In this document: positions 55,301 to 62,785 of the stretch, one piece after another | Layout: every line of letters starts with the position of its first letter | Numbering within the stretch: position 1 is the first letter of the stretch | NCBI GenBank assembly: GCA_001566295.1 | Contig: KQ964257.1 | Span: forward strand, 620,001 to 684,000 | Direction of reading: 5' to 3' | Length of the DNA stretch: 64,000 nt | Source: Microdochium bolleyi | Lineage: Eukaryota > Ascomycota > Sordariomycetes > Xylariales > Microdochiaceae | Notes under the pieces: model-generated | Told to the model about the DNA's origin: nothing | Databases searched by the model: none | The model's input: the letters and a program-made list of their open reading frames with translations, nothing else | Position numbers and translations under genes: made by a program

Positions 55301-58300
55301 CCCGAGTCTGACCAGGCTTCTCACGCGCTCCTTCGTCCAACCGCGGAAGAACGCCGTGTAGGTGCACAGCCGCGCCAAGTGCGCCTGCACCGCGGGCAGG
55401 AGGTGGTCCCGCGCCGTCTTGAGCGCGAAGCCGCCCACGAGGATGAACGTCTCGAGCCCCAGGTCCGCGGCCATGTGCAGAACACGCAGCGCTAGCGCGC
55501 GCGCGGCCTCGTCGAGGGCCTCTAATGCGAGCGGGTGCCCGTCGCGGATGGCGCACCGCAGCCAAGAATCCGTGATAGCACCGTGATCCCGATCGCCACC
55601 GGCGGCGAGCAGTAGCTTGGTGCGCACGCGCTCCAGCACGCCCCGGCCGGAGCTGTACGAGCACAGGTCTGCGATGGTCCCGCACGCGCAGACGGGGAGC
55701 TGCCTGTCCCGGAGCACACGAGTGGCAAAGGCGTCGCTTCTGGCCGCGGCGCTGCCGAGGGTCCTCGCTGTGATCAGCGGCAGCTGGTCCGCCACCGCGG
55801 TCTCAGCGGTCGAGAGCAGCGACTGGCTGAACTCCGCGGGACACCGCGTGGCCTCTGCGCGCGCGTGCGCCACGATTTCGTCGACGAGCCTCGGCTCGAC
55901 TACCACGTGGCCCATCTCTCCGCCTAACCCGGCCGCGCCGAGGACCAGCCCGTCGGGAGGCTCGCCGGGATCGCCACTGCCGCCGCTTATGCCGGTGCCG
56001 AGCGACTTGTCAAAGACTTTGTTGGCCAACCCTGAGCTGGCTGTAATGAGGCAGAACCGCCCTTGGTCGTGGTACCGCCACGCGGCGGCGGAGACGTCAT
56101 TGATGATAGTGACGTCCGTGTCCGGGGGCAACCTGGCCTCCAAGGCGGCGCGCAGGTCGTAGCCCTCGTCGTAGGCATCTTCATCGTCGCCGGCGCCCCA
56201 AAAGATGCTGGCGTCGCGGATGACCCCTTTCCTGTCGATCACGGCACCAATCCCAATGGCCACGTGCCGCGGGTCGAGCTCCCGGTGGCTGGCCCTAAGG
56301 GTTGCGACCTCGCGCGCGATGGTGTCGACAAGTCTGGCTTGGAGCTCGGCGACGGTGAGTCCCGGGGGGGACGAGTGCCGGCTCGGGCTCGGGGTGCGAC
56401 TCGGCTCAGCGAGAAGCTCCCCATTGGGGCCGTACACGGCGGTGCGCATCGAGGTCGAGCCGACGTCGAGAACGATAACGGGCGGGCTCGCCCAGGGTTG
56501 CAGGAACTTATCCCAGGACCGGGCCGCACGCTGCTCGCGCTCGTGGTCCCATCGGGACGGCGGCGGGCGACTGCTGCGGGACAGAAAGGCTAGGAGATGG
56601 TGTCCGGCCTGGCCGATCATGTCCTCGATGGCTCTCGAGGTATAATCCACGAGGTCAGGACTGATGTCTAGAAACGGACGGTAGAGGTCTTTCTCCGTGT
56701 CTCGTTCGAGCTTGAACTCGGCGCCTTGGTACAGCGACGGCTTCGGACGTAGAGTGAGTCCGTCTGCACGGTCAATATACTCTGCCGTTGCTCTTTTCTG
56801 CGTTCCAGGCAAGCGCGTGTACCATCTCTCGAGTGCCTGTCGGAATGTCTGGTCCAGCCCGGAATCAAGAAAGGTAGCTGGTTCTGTTTCCTGGAAGCAG
56901 AATGATCCATCAGGGCCAAGTCGGAAAGTCACTGCACATGACGACGACACTCGGGGATCAGAGACGCCGTTCTTGTCCAACCCACGCCGGACACCTCCCT
57001 CTCTTAGGTTGACTCGCAACGGGAATGTCGCGAGCTCCTGGTCCGCCCGGGCCCTCACACGGCCATCAATCATCCGCCGGAACCCTTGCTCGAAGGACAT
57101 AAAGTCCCTCCCGAGGAGCTCCCTGGCGACCCGCGTGTCGAGCTTGATCGCCTCGGGTGCCTTCTTGCCCTCGTCGAACACGACCTGCGCCCCGTCCCCC
57201 GTCAGCTCGCGGGCCATCCTCCACACTGCGCGCAGGTCCGTGGCCTCCCCGGACGCCACGTCAAATGCGAGCACATCGCCACTGTCGCGGTCGTCCTTCT
57301 TCTTCTTCTCCTCATCACCGCCACCGTCAGGCGATAGGGAAGAAAGGTTCTGCGTGGCGACCGCGGCCTTGATAAGGATCTTGTTCAGGTCGTCGACGTA
57401 GATGAAGTCCCTGAGCTCCACGGCCTCGAAGCTCTTCCTGCTCTTTGGCCGGGCCGCGCGGGCTGCGAACCCACGTGTGAAGGTCGGCCCGTAGACGCCC
57501 GAGATACGCGCTAGAACGCAACGCGGGGAGAGGGCCGCGAGGTGCTCGCCGAGCCGCTTCGACAGCTCGTAGATGTTGGCCACGGATGGGGGCAGCGGGT
57601 GGTCCGCGAGGAAATCTGCGGCCAGGGTCTCCATGGCCTGAGCCATGTCGAGATCCTCAAGCGATGTGGCCACCTGCTGGCTCTCCCGCCCATCTCTCTC
57701 GTGGCTCATGGCCGCGGCGATGATGGGCGTCAGGGTCTCTTGTGACCACCTAGAAAATACCCCCCCTGCGGCTGCCACCCAGTCGTCGATGTCCTTGTGC
57801 CCGAGGGTAAGATGGACGCGCTGCGAGGACGGGTACACGACTTTGACCTGCTTCTCGCGGCCCAGAAGCCGGAGCATGCAGCTGATGACGCCCTGCCCGA
57901 AGCCGTTGAGGCCGATGACGCGCGCGCGGTCCGCCGCCGCCAAGCTCAGCGACACGACGGCCGCCATGTTGTAGATGACATCGGCGTCCTGGATCACCGT
58001 ACTGAGCAGCGCTGTGTCCAGCGGGTAGCCCACGAGCACGTGCAGGCTCGGGTGCTCCGGGATCCGCAGCCGCCCACGCGTGACATTGTGTGGCTCATCG
58101 TGGACGTGCGGGCGGATGGTGGCGATGACCTTGGCGCCACGATCGAGCAGGTACTGGACCAGGGCCGAGCCAATATCTCCGGACGCGCCGATGACGGCGG
58201 CAGTGAGGGCTGAGTAGTCCGCCCCGTCTTCCTCGTCCCAGCTGGAGAGCGACGCTTTGCTGCTGCCAGCAGACGAGGCTGCCAGCCTGATGGACCCTCG

Positions 58301-60259
58301 GAGCGAGGACGACGACTGCGGTGTCGACGCTGCCTCGACCGACGAGTTGGCTTTTGTCCAGGTGCCGACACTCGAGGCGTCGAAGGGCAACGGCATGCTG
58401 AGGTACGTCGAGTAGTGCTGCAGCCCCTGTACTGTCTGTCGGAGCATGTCGGCGTCGATATCGACAATGTCGTCGATGAAACCGCCCTGCCCGATAGCCC
58501 CCTCGGGCACGGCAAGGTAGAGCATGCCGTCTTTGTGCTCGATGCCCTCGGCACTAATCTTGGCCCACAACACCTCGGCGTCACAGCAGCCGCTCTCGGC
58601 CGACCAGATCGGCAGGCCAAGGCTCAGCGTGCAATCGAGGATGCGCTCTAGCGCCTGGCGGGAGAGCCGGCCCTTGAGGTACGCCAGGTACGACGAGATG
58701 GCCATGCCCATGGCGACGCACTCGCCGTGCGGGACCAGGAACCGCGCGAGCGACTCGATGATGTGGCCGAACTCGTGGCCAAAGTCGACGAGCCGGACGA
58801 GGCTGTGCTCGTAAATGTTGGGCTGCAGCTCCTCGAGCATGGTGCGGATCGCGAGCAGGATCATCTCGTGGCTCTGCGCGTTGAGCCCGAGGTCCTGCTG
58901 GTGCGCCTCGATGACGTCGAAGAGCCGCGGGCTTGTCATGCAGGCCATCTTGAGCGCCTCGGCGAGGCCGCAGGCGTACTCGCGGCGCGAGAGCGTGGGC
59001 AGGAAGGTAGCCGCGTCGTTGAGGCACGCCACGGGCGCGTAGTACCGCCCGATGAAGTTCTTGTGCGTGCCAAAGTTGACGCCGACCTTGACGCCGATGC
59101 CTGCGTCGATCATGCCCACCAGCGTCGTCGGGACTCGCAGGTATGGAGTCCCGCCCTTGTACATGGCCGCCGCGAAGCCGACGGCATCCATCAGGGTGCC
59201 GCCGCCGATGACGAGGAAGAGGTCGGTGCGGCTCATGCCCATGGCGATTGCGGCGTCGAGGATTCGCTGCACGCTGCCCATGTCCTTGTCATGGCCCGAG
59301 ACGTGCATGCTCAGGAGGCGGAAGCTGTCGATTTTGTCGGCGTAGTGGGCGAAGTAGTTGTCGACAGCCTGCGACAGGCTGGTGCCCAAATGGGCCTCGA
59401 CCACCACCAAGATCTTCCTCTTGGGCGATTTGGCGCTGGCTGGCTGGCAGTAACCATCGATGAGCATCTTATTGCTGGCCTTGAGAAGATCTGAGACGGC
59501 GGCCACATGATACTGAACTTTCTCGAAGGCGATATGCTCATGGTAATCAGTATCGGCGAGGTCTTGATTCACTACGCCACCATCCTCGACCGCATCTAGA
59601 TCGAGAAACGCGGCCAATGGTGGATGGACAAAGTTGAGTAACCCATTCCACTTCTTCGTGGTGTCTTCGTGACTTTCGTAGTTCACGGAGAGGCTGAAGT
59701 CGTGTTCATCCCATCGTGCAGCACCCTCGGCGTCGCTAGCAACGCATACCCAAGGGGTCGCCCGTCGGTAGGTACCGGCGGCGAAGCCGACGATTTCTGC
59801 GACCAGAGTGCTGCCCACCGCCAGGAAGAGGTCGCGACGCCTCAGAGCGAGCTTCTCTGCGGCTTCGATGACTGTGTAGACCATGTCGAGCGTCTTCGCC
59901 GTGGACGAAACTGCCGCGAGTTGGGTAATGGAGAAGTCTTGGATATGCCCGTCCTCCTTACATCGTGCCAGGTAGGACGTGATCTTGGTAGTCCGATCAC
60001 CGGGCATGTCTGTGTCGATGGCAACACAGACCTTGCGAGCCTTTGAGGAGTGAGCTGGGCCTCTGAGGTAGCTCGAGAGGCTATTTGCATGCCCGGGCTG
60101 GCTAATGGCAGTGTTCTCAAAGGTGTGCCGGGTCCTGACCATGGCGACCTTCCACTCAACGCGGCTCTGGAGCTCGAAACCATAGTTGCCATGGTCATCT
60201 CTCCACTCATGAACTCCATCGCCAGCTTCGATACTGACTTTGCTTGTAGGAACCGACAT
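52301..60259 (-). CDS. Fused C7-cyclitol enzyme: cyclase-SDR-ROK-MDR-PGI/SIS
   Basis: Intronless frame of about 2652 aa from the ATG at 60259. Residues 35-215 are a degenerate sugar-phosphate-cyclase half. 235-610 is a full cyclase: GGGTLMDAVGFAA (352), RVPTTLVGMIDAGIGVKVG (375), GLAEALKMA (431), DFGHEFGHIIE (492) and VPHGECVAMGM (509). The IDAGIGVKVGVNFG pattern fits EEVS/DDGS enzymes acting on sedoheptulose 7-phosphate better than DHQ synthase. 685-1065 is an extended SDR (GASGDIG, YELSK). 1259-1635 is a ROK kinase (DVGSTSMRTAV, NDVSAAA, GGEMGH). 1673-2050 is a zinc-type MDR dehydrogenase (GVCSTD, GHEG, GAGTLG). 2055-2445 is a PGI/SIS-like isomerase (FVGTGPW, GTTQSGTTTET). Bacterial C7-cyclitol pathways use separate cyclase, kinase and reductase enzymes of similar types. 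Product unknown; the five roles are inferred. Confidence 0.85.
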   Translation of the reverse strand: MSVPTSKVSIEAGDGVHEWRDDHGNYGFELQSRVEWKVAMVRTRHTFENTAISQPGHANSLSSYLRGPAHSSKARKVCVAIDTDMPGDRTTKITSYLARCKEDGHIQDFSITQLAAVSSTAKTLDMVYTVIEAAEKLALRRRDLFLAVGSTLVAEIVGFAAGTYRRATPWVCVASDAEGAARWDEHDFSLSVNYESHEDTTKKWNGLLNFVHPPLAAFLDLDAVEDGGVVNQDLADTDYHEHIAFEKVQYHVAAVSDLLKASNKMLIDGYCQPASAKSPKRKILVVVEAHLGTSLSQAVDNYFAHYADKIDSFRLLSMHVSGHDKDMGSVQRILDAAIAMGMSRTDLFLVIGGGTLMDAVGFAAAMYKGGTPYLRVPTTLVGMIDAGIGVKVGVNFGTHKNFIGRYYAPVACLNDAATFLPTLSRREYACGLAEALKMACMTSPRLFDVIEAHQQDLGLNAQSHEMILLAIRTMLEELQPNIYEHSLVRLVDFGHEFGHIIESLARFLVPHGECVAMGMAISSYLAYLKGRLSRQALERILDCTLSLGLPIWSAESGCCDAEVLWAKISAEGIEHKDGMLYLAVPEGAIGQGGFIDDIVDIDADMLRQTVQGLQHYSTYLSMPLPFDASSVGTWTKANSSVEAASTPQSSSSLRGSIRLAASSAGSSKASLSSWDEEDGADYSALTAAVIGASGDIGSALVQYLLDRGAKVIATIRPHVHDEPHNVTRGRLRIPEHPSLHVLVGYPLDTALLSTVIQDADVIYNMAAVVSLSLAAADRARVIGLNGFGQGVISCMLRLLGREKQVKVVYPSSQRVHLTLGHKDIDDWVAAAGGVFSRWSQETLTPIIAAAMSHERDGRESQQVATSLEDLDMAQAMETLAADFLADHPLPPSVANIYELSKRLGEHLAALSPRCVLARISGVYGPTFTRGFAARAARPKSRKSFEAVELRDFIYVDDLNKILIKAAVATQNLSSLSPDGGGDEEKKKKDDRDSGDVLAFDVASGEATDLRAVWRMARELTGDGAQVVFDEGKKAPEAIKLDTRVARELLGRDFMSFEQGFRRMIDGRVRARADQELATFPLRVNLREGGVRRGLDKNGVSDPRVSSSCAVTFRLGPDGSFCFQETEPATFLDSGLDQTFRQALERWYTRLPGTQKRATAEYIDRADGLTLRPKPSLYQGAEFKLERDTEKDLYRPFLDISPDLVDYTSRAIEDMIGQAGHHLLAFLSRSSRPPPSRWDHEREQRAARSWDKFLQPWASPPVIVLDVGSTSMRTAVYGPNGELLAEPSRTPSPSRHSSPPGLTVAELQARLVDTIAREVATLRASHRELDPRHVAIGIGAVIDRKGVIRDASIFWGAGDDEDAYDEGYDLRAALEARLPPDTDVTIINDVSAAAWRYHDQGRFCLITASSGLANKVFDKSLGTGISGGSGDPGEPPDGLVLGAAGLGGEMGHVVVEPRLVDEIVAHARAEATRCPAEFSQSLLSTAETAVADQLPLITARTLGSAAARSDAFATRVLRDRQLPVCACGTIADLCSYSSGRGVLERVRTKLLLAAGGDRDHGAITDSWLRCAIRDGHPLALEALDEAARALALRVLHMAADLGLETFILVGGFALKTARDHLLPAVQAHLARLCTYTAFFRGWTKERVRSLVRLGEDDDDDVLLGLGRYVHEVRMRHYRAVVKPVGGSSLSLAAREVPRVGEHEVLARMLYAGVCSTDLQILRGDRGLEPGVLGHEGVCEVIEVGRQVKGVERGQTVVLLPNNPLDDSEKLGHNREGLLQEYFKFGQEMIDRGQVLPAPSAVSPVMTLVEPLSCVVAAQELITPARVVGKNVLVVGAGTLGLLFATVSASIGARGVFLASRSAESLNFAVVKGVVARNNTIAMEDDHYAEGLSKSIQNLTSGQGIDTVIICVSLGQGCRVAQDALSYVNDGGFVHLFGGFESKDMLTLTIPDAVGDDRKAIWPIRAEWRTENVQTTAGCPSGHSKTVTLSGNRGSRGRHAERALELLRRNGPAFSRVISHCILLDTVPKILVELSVSGRVRGAVAKRVIVDMSSDRRRGQQVVQSLDELTLQLLNDAAGHGSRHTVPTGNIFRDLAFDGDNLVLGWVTTPTWQQVRRSVQEMLQVRAVARRKRHCIFVGTGPWAFWIDLLTSTLPQPQPQRSRPGLEFHNLCSLDSRALLCVLEAVSVDGLDEVLCVGTTQSGTTTETVALMDTLRERFDLEGLDYRDHFVWLTDRVSSVRDTASGEAIIRDSKAHDWTGVDVIPLTLRDQIPINALFGVPYSSLVFLSIVLRLESSNERDPLPLLRELYDEYTCSSEAVLQSYLSSNAEAVTSACTSTAVNLHIILPDCIAAGFGAERLATQLFQQALGSKDAGFHVRVRATAASAARIETDTSDDGFLVIPAPTVPPGTSHIVTALVTINALSFICAMIAAQRGIEFVTHPSVDMYKQRARELMLLSQASEPGDDDDNSSYTTSPRSSEEDLCKLIALVTLSHLDTSSSGIRFLDIIPYGHEQQRVAASVRDTLAGKWRGRDDRYDTGSIRIIPGEYWNHSEFPSAVAVAQRGQDSSGDDTLRVFIIPPGPRSLVTNSTQQQQSPTSSSARGISEQTLAHSVRLMRTIGLASAQVLGLSDEASGSRGHNVLCFHGPEGAVSA

Positions 60260-60963
60260 GGCAGGTGGTCTGAGGGGTCCAAGGTCAGTGTGCTGGATGT
60301 AAAGAGAGTTTTGAGATGATCGGTGCCGCTTTTCGTATTGTACGCAACCACCGGAACTCCCAGAAAACGTGAAGTGCAATGACGATTTGCGTATTTTATG
60401 TCTATACCTCCATGCCGACCACACTCTCTTCCCTATATATTACATCCGTATCACAGTTCGAAGTAGCTACAATCTACCTCGGCGAATTCGTCACCTTCAG
60501 CTCCAATATGCGGCGGCACCTTCCGACTCGACTTCCCATCGTGCTTCCTGCCGATCATTCCGGTGGAAGTATCTTGGGCGTTTATGTCTTTCCTGCGCTG
60601 TCGTTCCCGACCATGTTCATTCGCGGGAATAGTTCACGCACAGCGTTGTAGAAACAACCGGCACACGCCTTCGTCCCTGCATCAATCTTGATGCTGCACA
60701 ATCCTTCCAAATCTACTTCCAAGATTATGAATCTTTTATGTAGGTGATATCAGGCGTCACACATCGCCGTTGGGCAAACAAAGCTGTGTCGTGGGCCACG
60801 TATCGCCCATGTGACATGGATAAACGTGAATATCTTGGCCCACGTGGTCCTGTTGTGTCCCTCATTCGAGTGCTGATACTTAAGCTCCAACTTCGGCGGA
60901 TTCGCCTACCCTTCTCGCGACTCTCCCACCATCCTCAAGCCATCGCCCACCGAAGCCCTTATC
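60260..60963. promoter_or_regulatory. Divergent promoter, fused enzyme / HAD phosphatase
   Basis: About 700 nt separate the two divergent starts, so a shared control region is likely. It contains an 8-bp inverted repeat, CGTGGGCC at 60790-60797 and GGCCCACG at 60837-60844, with 39 bp between the arms. The right arm continues into CACGTG (60841-60846), an E-box-like palindrome. No TATA box is obvious. Whether a cluster regulator binds here is not known. Confidence 0.5.
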
Positions 60964-61944
60964 ATGACAACCATCACCACCACCCCCATTACTGTCCCAC
61001 AGACCATCTTGGCCGAGGCGTTGCTGTTCGATCTCGACGGCACCCTGGTCGACTCCACAGAAGCTGTGACGAAGCACTGGACTGCGTGAGTGATCCCACT
61101 CCCTGCCTGTCACAGTGGTGGTGTGGTTGCCACACCCGGCAACAGTCAAGGGTACTTGCTTACCCTTATCTACCACTTTCTTCTTGCAGATTCGGACGCG
61201 AGATTGGCGCCGATCCGTCAACAATCCTGCAGACCGCACACGGTCGCAGGACTATCGACACGCTGGCCGTCTTCTGCCCGGAGCGAGCCAACTGGGATTG
61301 TAAGATAAGCCAACCTTTTTCGAATAGTGCTCAGCTATCACAAACTACGAGATACCCCCACGCCCGGTCACGGCATCGACTGACTGCTGTATTTTTCACG
61401 GCCTGCAGACGTGCGCGAAATGGAGGAGAGTATCCCGCGCGACCACGGCGAGGGGGCAAAGATTTTGCCAGGAGCGCAGCAGCTACTTATACAGACCATC
61501 GCGGCGGGCGTGCCCTGGGCAATCGTGACCTCGGGGTCCTCGCCGCTGGCCAGGGGCTGGCTCGGCCGGATGGACCTGCCCGTGCCAGAGACGATGGTCA
61601 CGGCCGAGTCAGTTGCATGCGGCAAGCCGGACCCCGCGGGCTACACTCTCGCGAGGGACATGCTCGGCTTGACGTCCAGGTCCGCGCAGGCCACCACTAC
61701 ATCCAGTGCTGCCGCCGCGAAGATGTCGGTCGTGTTCGAGGACAGCCCGGCCGGGATCCGTGCCGGCAGGGCCGCGGGGTGCACTGTCGTCGGGCTGGTC
61801 ACGAGCCACACCCTGGATGAGGTGCGTGCAGCCGAGCCGCACTTTGTTGTGCGGGATCTGGACGGCGTCAGGGTGCTGGACAAGGGCAACAGGACAGAGG
61901 TGCTGCTGCAGGTGGACAGCATTGTCAGCGAGCCCGTTGTGTAG
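60964..61944 (+). CDS. HAD-family sugar-phosphate phosphatase-like
   Basis: Three exons, 60964-61085, 61190-61299 and 61409-61944, give 255 aa in consistent phase (donors GTGAGT and GTAAGA). Motif I is LLFDLDGTLVDST, with both Asp of DxD present. Motif II is the Thr/Ser of AIVTSGSSPLARGWL, motif III is Lys of CGKPDPAGY, and motif IV is VVFEDSPAGIRAG. This is the DOG/GPP-type HAD group, which removes phosphate from small sugar phosphates such as 2-deoxyglucose 6-phosphate or glycerol phosphate. Its divergent position next to the fused cyclitol enzyme suggests it could dephosphorylate a cyclitol phosphate, as a phosphatase does in bacterial C7-cyclitol clusters. That link is inference. Confidence 0.88.
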
Positions 61945-62785
61945 CATACGCGTAGTCAGCATTTCAGGGCATTCCAAGGTCCCCCATGTAGCCAAGGGGC
62001 CCCCAGAGATAAGCTGGGATCTTTGAACTTTCTCATGCCTGCAACAAATTGTCGCACCGAGTAGCAGCTGAAGCCAATCAAGAATAGATGGAAACACATG
62101 CAAGAGCGGGAGCTAGGGCCGGGCCGCAGCTCCCGGCAACCTTATGGCAAGCCACGTCATCATATCTGTCTTGGCCGCTGCGGAATGTCTTCCTGCGTCG
62201 TATTGATGAGTAACTTTCATCTTATCTCTGCCTTATTTCCTATTTCCGTTCCTCTATGTACAGACATTCTCTTCGTGGATGCCTCCTGCGATTCCAAAAC
62301 CGTTGGACTAGCATGACCCTCCGCGAAAGTTCCCGACCGCATCGGCCTTTGTATCCATCATCTTGCTGATAGGTCATGGTAATGCGAGGCACCTCTCCGC
62401 TGTTGTGTTGCGTCTTGCATCGGATGTTGGAGCATTACTCATGCCCGCAGGCCCCTGCATGGAGTAATGTCGTGCGTTTCGTGGTATATGTGACTTTGCC
62501 CAGCAGTCTAACTCGTCTTGATAGAGCAAGTACAACGGTAGGTTATCCACGCGCAGCCGCGTGTAGAAACTGCTGCTGCACTCAGATAACTGGCTCGTGT
62601 GATCGCGAGAAGACGAGGCCAAGCACCCCGCGGAGAGGGCGCAATGCTACACGACACAGTCAGCTACTACTAGTTCCAGTTCTTGCGGAATCTGTGCTGC
62701 TTTGTACCAATCACGAAACTAATATCGGGGTTTACTCATTTGCGACGCTGTCATTGCTATTATCGTTGCCATCATCCTCAAAATC
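61945..62785. other. Intergenic, nothing recognised
   Basis: About 840 nt between two + strand genes. No motif-bearing frame. Expected to hold the phosphatase terminator and the promoter of the last gene. Confidence 0.5.

Noticed and set aside
52301..60259. AROM (Aro1) pentafunctional shikimate enzyme
   Set aside because: Only the cyclase part is related to DHQ synthase. EPSP synthase, shikimate kinase, dehydroquinase and shikimate dehydrogenase motifs are absent, and the cyclase has IDAGIGVKVGVNFG rather than the DHQS-type VGGKTGVN.
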